A stretch of 64,000 bases of DNA from Amphimedon queenslandica (taxonomy: Eukaryota; Porifera; Demospongiae; Haplosclerida; Niphatidae), in assembly GCF_000090795.2 (NCBI RefSeq), contig NW_003546265.1, positions 269,758 through 333,757 of the forward strand, read 5' to 3'. Below, piece by piece: positions 27,849 to 38,200 of this stretch; position 1 is the first letter of the stretch; each line of letters opens with the position of its first letter. The notes below the pieces were generated by a model. It saw nothing but the letters and a program-made list of their open reading frames with translations, made no database searches and was not told where the DNA came from. The position numbers and the translations under genes were made by a program.

Positions 27849-28851
27849 TACTTGTTTTTGTTATAATAATAATAATTTAATAATAATAAGAAATAAATTA
27901 CAAACAGACACAACTCAAATAAACAAACAATATCTGCTCTTTCTCTTTCCCTAACATCACTCTCTCTCTCCTTCTCTCTTTATCAGTTACTTTGAGTATT
28001 TTCATGAGTACGACTTCATCGCTGGCAGTGCTAGTACCTACGAACCTAGCGTGAGTGACAGCCTCAGCCACTTCACAGATACCATGAGCTGCTTTATCAT
28101 AAGATGGATCTACATGTACATGAAATAAAAGAAATATAAAAGAATAAAAGAGCTGTAAATAATAGGAACCAGTAAGAGCCTTGCTAAGCTGATAATGATG
28201 CTACATTACTCCAAACACCTTTCTACATGTACCCCATTGCATCAAGTGTACTTAATAGTAATACCAACACAAGGGCTGATTCAGAATAATGATATTAGAA
28301 TATCACTTCTAAAATACCCAGTCTTTAAAAACCCTGTGCCGCTACTAGTTACCTAATAATCCTGAGGCAAGGAACTTATCCAGTGCCCCTATAGCCAGGC
28401 CAGTGATTGGGCCAGTTGTCTCTTCATTGATGACCACCGAACAAAATGGACGTACTATATCTAACACACCTATCTCTGTAATAAAAGAGAAAACACGAAA
28501 GATTACATCATGTAACGATTAATTTTTGTTGCGCTAAATGAATTTAAAATTAAGAGGATGGCAGGGAAAATATTTAAGTAACAGCTGTACATTATAATAA
28601 AGAATAAAAAGGTTAAGTAATACCTTGTGTATGCAGTAGATTGTCTTGCAATAGACATAGGTCATGTATCAATGGATCCTGTATCTCCTCCTATTAATAG
28701 ACAATGGAACCATATCACTTTATTTATAAAGAGTTACCGAGTTTGATCTACCCATTCCTATCCATCTCCCTCCCCCTCCTCCTCCTCCCCTCAGAGCTGA
28801 CAGTACTGCAGTTACTTCTCCTTGAACAATGAGCTTGTGTCTTCTCAACAT
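18346..28851 (-). CDS. GBF1: GBF1-like large Arf guanine nucleotide exchange factor
   Basis: GBF1 activates Arf1 on ER-Golgi membranes and so drives COPI coat recruitment. The start at 28851 gives [13 protein letters not shown], matching the family N-terminus. Later exons match the DCB region: [11 protein letters not shown] (near 28690), [10 protein letters not shown] (28400), [11 protein letters not shown] (28050), [18 protein letters not shown] (27750). An acidic low-complexity insert covers 26794-26510. The HUS box (YVNYDC) lies near 25390. The Sec7 domain spans roughly 24290-23400, with FRLPGEAPV carrying the catalytic Glu (codon 23961-23963), then [12 protein letters not shown]-type helical sequence continues to 18346, ending in a Pro/Ser-rich tail. 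I did not join every exon, so small boundaries are uncertain. Many introns carry repeats; the gene occupies more than 10 kb, much of it repeat-expanded. Confidence 0.93.
22270..22745. repeat. Dispersed 187-bp-unit repeat, GBF1 intron
   Basis: About two and a half units in direct tandem. Perfect palindromes are at 22405-22424 and 22592-22611, exactly 187 bp apart, which defines the unit length. Confidence 0.88.
22960..23370. repeat. A/T-only low-complexity tract
   Basis: About 400 bp of almost pure A and T on the plus strand: TAAA-type repeats, A runs and a TA run at 23045-23060, within a GBF1 intron. A long Phe/Tyr/Ile-rich open frame on the minus strand is compositional. Confidence 0.9.
24800..25310. 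repeat. Dispersed 187-bp-unit repeat, GBF1 intron
   Basis: About two and a half units, in reverse orientation to the copy at 22270. A perfect palindrome is at 25107-25126, with decayed ones near 24925 and 25285. The last unit abuts the next GBF1 exon (HUS region). Confidence 0.85.
27190..27700. other. GBF1 intron with GGTACC-spaced segment
   Basis: This intron lies between DCB-coding exons. At 27555-27640 short blocks of GGTACC or GGTACTT recur with spacers (GGTACCTGT, GGTACCTCTATCG, GGTACCTTTATGGTACC). Each hexamer is self-complementary. I assign no function; it may be a decayed tandem or inverted repeat. Confidence 0.4.
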
Positions 28852-29229
28852 GGCTAGCTCTCTAGGTATAACCACACCCACTCGACACACCTCTTTTAAC
28901 CACGTCTTGATCTTCTGGATTTTAAATTTATTTATTTATTTAAACTTCACAACTATTGACAGAGTAAAAAGACAAAGAAAGAGAGTAGAAAAATAGCTAA
29001 ATTGAAGGTATAACCGCATAGCGGAAGACCAGAGATAAAGAGTAAAGAAAATAATAATATTAAAGAGCTAAGTTAGTATAACATTTATCACATGGGCATT
29101 TGAAATGAAAAGAGTAGTGCAGAGAGGAGTCAAAATGAATAATAAAATGATCCCAGAATAGATGCAACATAATTACATCGTACAAAAAATACAAAAAGTC
29201 TGCTGCACTTCTACTTATTCAGTAGTTGT
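28852..29229. other. Spacer between GBF1 start and SRCR-A stop
   Basis: AT-rich spacer serving as GBF1 upstream region and SRCR-A 3' flank. A block at 28892-28935 (CTTTTAACCACGT ... TTTTAAATT) recurs at 32973-33000 below SRCR-B. This suggests that the segment duplicated with the SRCR gene reached into the GBF1 upstream region. No coding exon is visible. Confidence 0.5.
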
Positions 29230-30515
29230 TTAGTTACAGCAGAAAATATCACAAATAACACTACAACAAACCCTACACTTATTATTGTTATTGTTGTCTT
29301 CATTATTATCATTTACTTCAAGAAGTGGTTGCCGTTGCCCTCTTCTCCTCCTACACCAAATGGTAATAATTCTAATGCAGAAACGAGTGATAAAGTAAAG
29401 ATAAAGGAACAGGATCAAAACCAATGCAGTCACTGCAAGTTTCCCAGGATATAAATCTATTAACAAATAATGCAAAACAGCAAGTCAGTATGAAGTACTT
29501 ACTTATAGGGGAACAGGCACCCATTTTGTTACCATGATTTGCAGCAGTACCTTTGTCATACTCTGTATAATTATAATCATTAAAAATTTTATTTTATTAT
29601 TCTGCTAGTAAACTCACTGCAAGTCACATTTAAAATACCATTGTCACATGAGTCAATATTATCATCACAACTTGCACAATCTTTTATGCATTTCTTGAAA
29701 TCACCATCATTATCACCACAACCATCAGTTTCTTTTATTGATGCAAAAAACGCGTTTGAGCTATATGATCAAGTGAATTAAAATTAATGCTAATAATAAC
29801 TAAATTGTTAACTTACAATTGTGTACTATAGTCGCGATCAACAAGTGAATTATACCCGAGCTGGTTACAAGCAGTTCGAGCAAAACTTTCAGAGCTAGAT
29901 CTAGCTTTATTGCAAACCACTCCCCACTTTCCATGACAATAGACTTCAACTATACCTTGACCTGTATAACTACTGTTCACTAGACGTACCATGCCAGAAT
30001 ATGGTGCTCTGTCCCATATTCTAGTAAGATCTTGCAGAAAGCATTACATCAACATAAATAAAGAGACTTACAACATTTTATTTTAATAGTACTATCACTA
30101 TTACAATTAGAAGGCAAAGCACCAGTTTTATAGCTACACTGCAGTATGACTAAATAATTCTTCTTGCAGGACATATCATAAAATCCAACCTTAAGTTCAT
30201 CATATCTAAGAATACTATTATCATTGGCAAGTGGCAACATATAGAGTCAACTGACCCATAGTTAAAGTCACTAGATTCACCACCAGTATAGCCTAACTGA
30301 TGACAGACCACATCAGGAATATAACCATAAGTAGCATCATTATCATCATCAGCATTATCACAAATTGTATTCCAGTGTCCGTTAGGCCACTCCAATTAAA
30401 TTTATAGTTTCCCCTTGCACACGCGGCACTGACGCGGGCGGGCGCAATTTTAATTATAAGATAAAATATTCATTATTAACATTATTCATTGTTATTAACC
30501 ACAAAACCATTGCAA

Positions 30516-31121
30516 TCATAGCAAATGCTTTTTGTAATAGATGGCTTCTTTTACATACATTGCGGGTATTTTTTTCATCTGTGAAGGGTTGATCCACAGC
30601 ACAATACACACAGATAGAAGACCTGCATCTTCATTTGGAATGCATTCTTCACTATTTAAACCAGTAGAAGTGGCAGCACAAGTGACAATATATTTAATAT
30701 AGTGTCCAAATGAAGTAATAACTGCTACAACTGGCAGGTTAATATCTACATTGTCAAGCATTTCTTTATCACGACCAATAAATGCTGAGTCAAGTTCATA
30801 TTGGACATCAGTGAGACGAGCTCTTACAGAGTTGGAAAAGAAATCACTAATAGTGTCTTCTTCTTTTGGTACATGAAGAATAGTCCAAGGAAGTAGGATT
30901 TTAAATGATGATCTAACAGCCACAGTTATATTAACAAGGTGCAGTGAAGACATAATGTAATAATTCATACACTGATAAGTGATGGTGACTGATTGATAAG
31001 ACGAGAGACAGAGAAATAAAGAAAGAGATAAAGCTTCAACACTTGTGGGAGAGAGAAAGAGTTTAATTAATAGTGATGAGTTGACGTGACTAGTTGATGA
31101 CACGAGACTGATAAACTTCAA
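30516..31121 (-). CDS. Hypothetical open frame inside the transposon
   Basis: An open frame of about 200 codons lies on the minus strand within the element; its most protein-like part starts at an internal Met (MSSLHLVNITVAV). It has mixed composition with VPKEEDTISDFF, DVNIDLPVV-like and Cys-containing segments, not obviously low complexity. I recognise no family and no transposase triad. It may be a captured host exon or a fragment of an element gene. The upstream start cannot be settled because the assembly gap lies just before it. Confidence 0.3.
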   Translation of the reverse strand: MKFISLVSSTSHVNSSLLIKLFLSPTSVEALSLSLFLCLSSYQSVTITYQCMNYYIMSSLHLVNITVAVRSSFKILLPWTILHVPKEEDTISDFFSNSVRARLTDVQYELDSAFIGRDKEMLDNVDINLPVVAVITSFGHYIKYIVTCAATSTGLNSEECIPNEDAGLLSVCIVLWINPSQMKKIPAMYVKEAIYYKKHLL

Positions 31122-31483
31122 TTGATCAACGATATTAGCGACTCCTCGAGAGTGAGAGGTCTCGTGTACTAATGAGTTGTGAGTTACAACCGGATATTGA
31201 TNNNNNNNNNNCGATATTAGCGACTCCTCGAGAGTGAGAGGTCTCGTGTACTAATGAGTTGTGAGTTACAACCGGATATTGATTGGCTGTAAGTGCCGGC
31301 TCAAAACAAAAGTGACAAAGAGAGAAGGAAAGAAAAAGAGGAGAGGGAAGGAGAGTGGGAGGAGAGAGAAAGAGTTCAATTACTATAGTAATGAGTTGAC
31401 GTGACTAGTCGATGACACGAGACTGATAAATTCCGATTGATCAACGATATTAGTGACTCCTTGAGAGTGAGAGGTCTCGTATA
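31062..31483. repeat. Internal direct repeat of the transposon, with duplicated gap flanks
   Basis: A segment (GAGAAAGAGTTYAATTA ... GTGAGAGGTCTCGT) at about 31062-31170 recurs with roughly 90% identity at about 31366-31483. Separately, 31130-31201 and 31212-31283 are identical over 72 bp on either side of the N run. The first is a true diverged repeat; the second is probably an assembly overlap. Confidence 0.85.
31202..31211. other. Assembly gap (10 N)
   Basis: Ten undetermined bases lie between two identical 72-bp flanks, inside the transposon. See the finding on a likely unmerged overlap. Confidence 0.99.
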
Positions 31484-31613
31484 AGGTTGAGAATATGACA
31501 GCAGTCAGAGAGCTAGTAGGATATGTGTAGCCTGGTTGTGCAGCCTGGTGGTACAGGCAAAGAAAGCCCAGGAGTAGAAGATATAGCGATATCAATGACC
31601 CAGTATGGATCAT
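31480..31613 (-). CDS. Hypothetical exon with signal-peptide-like sequence, within the transposon
   Basis: On the minus strand an ATG at 31613 opens MIHTGSLISLYLLLLGFLC, followed by HQAAQPGY. This has the charge, hydrophobic core and small-residue pattern of a secretory signal peptide. The same frame runs into the internal direct repeat and stops near 31383. The downstream repeat copy continues into the 30516-31121 frame, so the two could be parts of one captured secreted-protein gene. No splice sites are proven. Confidence 0.25.
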
Positions 31614-32051
31614 TGATACACTCGGTTGTAGATTTCAACGAGCAGACAACAATTTCCACCGATTTCCACCTACACTGTTGACTGTTCAAACATAGATAGT
31701 AATCTACTATCTACGGTTCAAAGCACGAGCCTCGAGGTAGTAGTGTAGTGGACTAGTGGTTAAAATTGAATATAATAAAAATTAATTGAATTTAACAAAA
31801 ATTTGAAGCGGCATATGCGGGCGGGAAACGGGAAACTACTAATCTAATTGGAGTGGCCTTATAATAAATTTCAACATTACCCTCTCTGTTTGCAATGCTA
31901 GTATCTCCATCATTATAGAGCCTCACAGCCCCTGTTTCTTGTCCTAAAATAAAGGTATGTATTCTAGCAAAAAGATCTACTTTATTTTACCTCTAACAGT
32001 GGACAAGAAAAAGGGAAACAACAAAAAGACCTCGAGGATGACCTCCATCAT

Positions 32052-32689
32052 AGATAGTAGACGGGAAGAATGGACCGAATCAACCACATTAATTTTACTG
32101 AATTATGCTCACTTCGCCTAGCCGTAGTATACTTTCCGGTCACGATAAACACGTGTAGTGTTAAAAGATGGATTCTCGAGTGGATTGTTTCTTCTTTTTT
32201 TTTTTTACCGAACTATTAATCGAGAATATCGAAGGTGAAAGAGCAGCTTTGATGAGAGAGACTGCTTCATTTCTACTTAATAGTAGTTACTACGTAAGTA
32301 AGTGTAAACTACGTTTACGTAAAACTACGTTTCAGTTAGTTTATATAGATCTAGTGGCTAACTTACAATAACAAATGCTCCAGTTCAACCATAATCTTAA
32401 TCTTAATAATAACAAGTGACCAAAAGGGCATATACACAAATGAATAACAATAAAAATGATAAATAAATAATTACATAATAATAGTCCACTGGCCTAAGAA
32501 AACTTCAGTTTAAAAATGCTATCATCAGAAACCTTTACGAGTGAGCCGATGATGTCATCAGTAGACAGAACCGATGACTCGACTGAGACGAGATCATGTG
32601 GGGTGGTACCATAGATTTTTGGGAAGTGCACATTGATGACGAATTATCTAGGTGTTGCTACAGGTGTTTCTCTATGCTCTGATCTATGC
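32052..32689. other. Spacer upstream of SRCR-A
   Basis: Upstream region of SRCR-A. A short plus-strand open frame at 32168 has no recognisable product. CACACGTGT-like sequence near 32150 is the only regulatory-looking element. I see nothing else. Confidence 0.35.
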
Positions 32690-32972
32690 CTCCATGATCT
32701 CTGGGTACCGGGTACCATGTGCAGAGGTGTGGCTCACTGCCGTGCATATATAGATAAAATTCTATAGAGTATAATTATTTATAAGAGTATAATGTTTATA
32801 CTCTACTATCTATGTGCATGTGCTACACATTTTTCCGTCCACTAAGACTAAGATGTTTATTATTGACATTGCATAATTAGAAAAAAAGAAAGAAAGAGCA
32901 TTATTTAATAAACTACCAGTGAAAAATTTTGCATTTTATGAAAACAGTAAAAAAAATCTGCAATAAGACTAT
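32690..32972. other. Relic of a duplicated SRCR 5' end and upstream flank
   Basis: GCCTCCATGATCTCTG at about 32689 followed by CAGAGGTGTGGCTCACTGC matches the start codon and upstream flank of SRCR-B (34357-34420). The following AT-rich part (GAGCATTATTTAATAAACTACCAGTG) also matches 34490-34520. Only the start codon and a few bases of exon 1 remain, so this is the 5' flank of a broken SRCR unit rather than a gene. Confidence 0.7.
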
Positions 32973-33063
32973 CTTTTAACCACGTGTTCTGTATTTTAAA
33001 TTAATTTTAGCAGCATAAAAAATACAAAAAAGTCTGTTGAACTTCTACTTATTAAGTAGTTAT

Positions 33064-34363
33064 TTAGTTACAGCACAAAATATCACAAATAACACTGCAC
33101 CTCGCCCTACACCTATTAATCCTATTGTTGTCTTGATTATTTAGGTTTTCTTCAAGAAGTGGTTGCCCTCTTCTCCTTCTACAGCACATGGTGATAATTC
33201 TAATGCAGACACGAGTAATAAAATAAAGATAAAGGGTAAGGATCAAAACCAGTGCAGTCACTGCAAGTTGACCAGGATATAAATCTAATAATAAATAATG
33301 CAAAACAGCAAATTATTACTATAATTGTATTACACTTACTTATAGGGGAACAGGCTTCTATTTTATTGCCATGATTTGAAGCAGTACCTTCATATTCTGT
33401 ACAACAATTATAAATCTAACTTTATCACTGCTTGTAAACTCACTGCAAGACACATTTAAAATACCATGACCACATGAGTCAATATTCTCATCACAACTTG
33501 CACAATCTTTTATGCACTTCTTGTCACAATTTGCATCTTGCATTGATGGAAAAAGTTCACTTGAGCTAAATTAATGATCAAGCAAATAAAATTAATGCTA
33601 ATAATAACTAAACTCACAAAGTTGTATTATAGTCATAACTAGAGACTAAATTGTACCCTAGCTGTTTGCACACAGTAAGAGCAAAACTTTCAGAGTTAGT
33701 TTTATTGCAAACCACTCCCCACTTTCCATGACAGTAGACTTCAACTATACCTTGACTTATATAACTACTGTTCACTAGGCGTACCATTCCAGTATATGGT
33801 GTTCTGTCCCACATTCTAGTATAATCTTGCAAAAAGTACTACATCAGTAAAAAGAGTTTGACTTACAACACGTTACCCAAACATTACGGCCATTATTACA
33901 ATTAGCAGGCACATTATCAGTTTTAAAGCTGCACTGGAGTATGACTAAATAATCCTTCTTGCAGGACATATCATAAAACCCAATTTGACGATCATGTCTA
34001 AAAATAAATGTTATCTCAGTACATTGTATATATATAATACATAAAAATAATAAACACACACAAACTGACCTACTGCCAAACTGAGGCTGAACTACACCAC
34101 CAGTATAGCCTAACTGATGACAGACCACATCAGGAACGTAACTATAAGTAGCATCATTAGCATCAAAATCATAACAAATGAACTTCCAGTCTCCATTATA
34201 ATAAACTTCAACATCACCATCTCTGTTTCCAATGTTAGTATTTCCCTAGTGTTTGCCCTAAAATAAAAGTATCTATTCGAGCAAGAAAGACCTTCTTTAT
34301 TATACCTTTAACAGTGGACAAGAAGAAGGAAAACAACAGGAAGACCTCAAGGATGGCCTCCAT
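33064..34363 (-). pseudogene. SRCR-domain membrane receptor, copy B, with frameshift in exon 2
   Basis: A close paralogue of copy A with the same exon plan: exon 1 34363-34306 (signal peptide MEAILEVFLLFSFFLST), exon 2 34257-34070, exon 3 33997-33867, a second SRCR exon (VRLVNSSYISQGIVEVYC) near 33835-33618, a Cys-rich linker (CIKDCASCDENIDSCGHG), and a last exon to 33064. The last exon has a transmembrane helix (LAVTALVLILTLYLYFI), CCRRRRG and tail CSVICDILCCN. Exon 2 is 188 nt against 211 nt in copy A. The missing 23 nt remove the VRLYNDGD-type start of the first SRCR domain, break the frame and leave a TAG in the wanted frame. Unless another acceptor, exon or start is used, the N-terminal half is not translated. 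The rest of the gene looks intact, so the lesion may be recent or an assembly error. Confidence 0.72.
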
Positions 34364-34660
34364 GATCTCTGAATACCATGCAGAGGTGTGGCTGCTCACT
34401 GCAACATGTGCCTCACTGCATCATGTGCCTCATATTTAAAAACTAAAACGTTTATTATTGGCATTGCAAATTAGAAAAAAAAAGAAGAAAGAGCATTATT
34501 TAATAAACTACCAGTGAGAGATTGTGCATTTTAACAAGTAAAACAGTAGGAAAAATCTGCAAAATAATAATAATTTAATAATAATAAGTAATAATAATTA
34601 TATCCAGTATAGCAATTCTTCTAATAATTCTTCTCTTTTATCAAAAAATCTGGAATAAAA
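34364..34660. other. SRCR-B upstream region / IPMK 3' flank
   Basis: This spacer carries the SRCR-B promoter region, whose sequence is duplicated at 32690-32972, and the downstream side of the kinase gene. It is AT-rich with a short (TAA)-like run near 34565-34590. No TATA box or other element is clear. Confidence 0.45.
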
Positions 34661-35163
34661 CTACTGCCCTGCAGTCTTTAGGAAATGCTCGAGGTATTGG
34701 GTAAAATTTCTGACGCCGAACAAAGCATTAGCGTCTTGAGTATCATCACGTTCCTTCTCGTACGTGTGAGCGAAATCCACTAATCTGATATCAACTTGAG
34801 TCTGCTGCTTATCGCCAGCAGCTGGAGTGGGCCCGCCTTCATAAACTATGAGGAGGGAAGTGGCAAAAAGGCTAAGGGTATTCTGCTTCTCCATCCAATT
34901 GATGAACTCTGTTAGTTTATCCATGATGCAGTTGACAACGTCAGTGCGGTGAGACCCATCACCCACTTCAAAGAACTTTGTGATTGCTAAGAGGAAGGAA
35001 ATAAGAGGGAGTGAGGGGAAGAGAGAAGCAAATAATTATAAAATACTGGTTTGTATTACATGTACAGTATGCACCTGATAGAGCAGTATCTTCAGTGACA
35101 CTGCGACCATAATATCTATCATAATAGACATAGTCATCAGTGAATGGCTTGTATATCTAAAGA

Positions 35164-35239
<76 letters not shown>

Positions 35240-38200
35240 TCACCACAGCGTAATGGTACACTTCTTCTCTTCGCTCACTCTCATTCCGGTGATTCTGAAA
35301 CCCAGTCTCTCTTGTGCTGGGTACTTCTTGAGTTCTCTCTCTATCTTGTCGGGGTGGGCGTGGTCGTCCCAGACCCTCTGGCCCATCTTTAGATCAAGTA
35401 TGCAAGGATGAGTGAACCTGTGGGTGATGTCCTCTAGTATCAGATGATCACCTAATGATCAATGATCAATGATTAATATCAGTATCTATGTTAATGATGA
35501 ATGATCAAATATCAGTATCAGTATCAGTGATTAATATTAGTGTCAATGATCAAATATTGATGAAACACTTTAAAAATTTTCTTGGATCATGTGACTGATT
35601 AGTTACACGTATATAGCCAAGAACTATTGGCAGCTACCACTTCACTATAATACTCATGCAAATTTACTATTAATAGCTACAGAATGACTCACTACACACA
35701 AATAATGAGTAACTTATTATATTACGTACATACTAATCCACTTTACATTATAAATGTACACCTTACATACATTATACATGTACATGTACATTAAGCCCAT
35801 TATAGGTATAATAAGATTATAATGATCATTATAGTGTACATTAGTACATGTAGTCATACATTTGTGTCCAGCCCTATCAGCAATGGTGGTTAGTCCATGG
35901 TACATTGGGAGGATGGACTGGAGCAGAGAGTTATTGCTGCTGTTGCAGAGGCTAGGGAAGATGGAGGGATCCCCAAGGTGGGTACTGACGCCGTACAATG
36001 CATCGTAGAACGAGACCTCTCTCACTCCTTTGGAACCAAACTGGACCGGCTTGTAGAGTAAATGAGGCTGGCCTATGCGTCTTAGGAAACCTTTGGAGTG
36101 TAGAGGAAAGAAACAAGGAAAAGAAAGAAGGAAAGGTCAAGTATTATCATTTAAGCAATTGTTCCTTGTTACAATAATACAGTACATGTATAAGCATGTC
36201 TTTATTAGCACAGGGTTTCCCCCACAAAGCATGCTAAGTGAGCTAAACAGCATGAGCTTCATGAGCTGACAAGCACTACAATACAGTACATGGCATTTGG
36301 AGCAACTTTAAAAATTCATAAAAAATCTAGTTTTGATTGGAATCAGCTCAAACTTGCTATGCAACATAAGAACATGTATATGTATCAGAAAAATTTATAA
36401 AAATGGTAAATTCTCTCCTAGTCAATTTTGGTGAAATTTGGCCAAAATCCCTGTACTATAGTACAGGGACTTTGATCCGATTTTTGAGAAACTTTAAAAA
36501 TTCATAAAAAATCCAATTTTGATTGGAATCAGCTCAAACTTGCTACGCAAGATAAAAACATGTATATGTATCAGAAGAAATTATAAAAATGGTAAATTCT
36601 CTCCTAGTAATTTTTGGGAAAAATACCCTCCTTGTATATGACATCTGTCAAATTTTGAAGCAACTTAAAATTGACCGACAAGAACTTCCACGAGCAACAT
36701 GCCAAAGTCCCGTGGGGAACCCGGGCCACTCCAGAGCAATACCATGTAGTTCACGTGTTGGATAATGCCCAAGTGGCAGCTGCAATTCAAACGGAGTACA
36801 AACAAAATGTCAGTTTATTGTTTTGATTACAATAAAACTGGAGTGAAATGTCAATAATGAAAAGCCACCACCGCCTGCATTACATATCATTATATATACA
36901 TTACACACACCTAGTTTTCCGTCAATGTGTCTGTGACCTCCAACTTGATGTGGTAGGGGCACGTATCCATCAGGTACTAGCCTCAGGAGGTGAAGAGCAG
37001 AGTCGGTCAGAGAGTCTCGTTCAACAAATATCTCATCGAGAAGCTTCTCTAACTGTTTGTCATCAAGTCGATCGGACTTTCTATCGCTAGGCTCTGCTCT
37101 GGGAGAACCACTACCTCTTAACTACGAGGGAGAGAGAGAGAGATGGACAAAAAATACAATAATAAAGAATTTACATTAAATGTACATGTACATGTATTTA
37201 TCTGGTATCAGTTAATATATTCAATTCATCAGACATTGATTGTCAGTACAACAATGATTAGTAACAATGTACATGAACACTAACACATGAGTGGTGTGTG
37301 TGGGTTAGTGTACACATGATAGAACAATTAACATTCAATTGCAATTATCTCCCTCTTGTTTATGAAGGAAATGGAACTGAGAATTATCGTTAATATCGTT
37401 ATCATCATCATCATCATTATTATCATTATTATTATTATTATTATTATTATCATGATATAAATGTAATGATGTATGACATATTGTAATCATGCAGTTTCTG
37501 TATGAAGTAACTAGGTAACTATTAATCATGCTTCCAGTTACATGTAGTTCAATCATTCACTACCTACCTGGCTACCATTAAGTAATAATTACATCATACA
37601 TAAGGACATGTACATGTAGCTTATGATATACAATTGACAGTTAATGATTGTAGTTGGTAAGACAAGACAGAGTAGACACATACAGTTTATACATACTGAG
37701 AAATGTACATGCAACAGAAGTTGGCTTTTAAGAAAGCTGGTTTTACAACAACTATTTTCAATGAATCTGCTCTGTATTTCTCTTCTTTTTCCTCTTCCCT
37801 CTCTCTGTCCTTCTCTCTCTCTCTTCCTACTAGGCCATGAGATCTTCTTATCCACTTCTCCTGGTCCCATTATAAAAACAAATAAGACTCACTTGCTTCT
37901 CATACAACTGTACAAGATTGCAGACACGAATGACATTCATGATGATTAGTATGCAAATACACAGAAAAGATAAACAGTCTACACACACACAATACAATGG
38001 ACACACACACTCACTCACACACACACACAGAGGTATAGTGTAGCTTCGATAATAAGAGGACACCTTCATAATGAGGACACTTTGCAAAGTACCAATTGGT
38101 ACAAACCTATACAAAAGTACTTCTGAAATGAGGACACCTCTGTATTAAGGACAGGTAGTGTGGGCTCAATGGTGTCCTTAATAAAGAGGCTACACTGTAC

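Larger units (their letters stand above)
30385..31858. mobile_element. DNA transposon insertion, PIF/Harbinger-like termini, nonautonomous or decayed
   Basis: The left end begins GGCCACTCCAATTA; the right end, reverse-complemented, begins with the same 14 bases, and the similarity continues through AGTTTCCC to about 30 bp. The element is flanked by a direct TTA duplication (30382-30384 and 31859-31861). The undisturbed paralogue SRCR-B shows a single TTA at the matching place, so the pre-insertion site can be read directly. A 3-bp TTA/TAA target duplication with GGCC-type termini is typical of PIF/Harbinger elements. I recognise no DDE transposase in the 1.47 kb. The length is approximate because the interior has a 10-N gap and a 72-bp repeated flank. 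Confidence 0.88.
29230..32051 (-). pseudogene. SRCR-domain membrane receptor, copy A, split by a transposon
   Basis: The exon plan is 32051-31991 (signal peptide MMEVILEVFLLFPFFLST), 31943-30256 (first SRCR domain, carrying the insertion), 30205-30072, 30030-29817 (second SRCR domain: VRLVNSS, VEVYCHGKWGVVC), 29760 onward (Cys-rich linker), a short exon, and a last exon to 29230. The last exon holds a transmembrane helix (LAVTALVLILFLYLYFI), CRRRRG, and a Cys-rich tail (CCSVICDIFCCN). Such SRCR proteins are type I surface or secreted recognition proteins. The first SRCR exon reads ...NVEIYY, then the element at 30385-31858, then NGHWNTIC. Without the element the exon is 211 nt and in phase. 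With it, translation from the signal peptide stops soon after entering the element. Unless the element is spliced out or polymorphic, this copy is inactivated. Intron 30206-30255 is only 50 nt. Confidence 0.8.

Noticed and set aside
30150-30395. Apparent frameshift in SRCR copy A between CHQLGYTGG and GFYDMSC
   Set aside because: A 50-nt intron (30206-30255) with the same donor, gtcagt, as copy B restores the frame.
35230-35279. Donor after ...CTIT in IPMK exon 5
   Set aside because: It creates a stop at the join; the upstream donor gtgagc after GMR keeps frame and homology.
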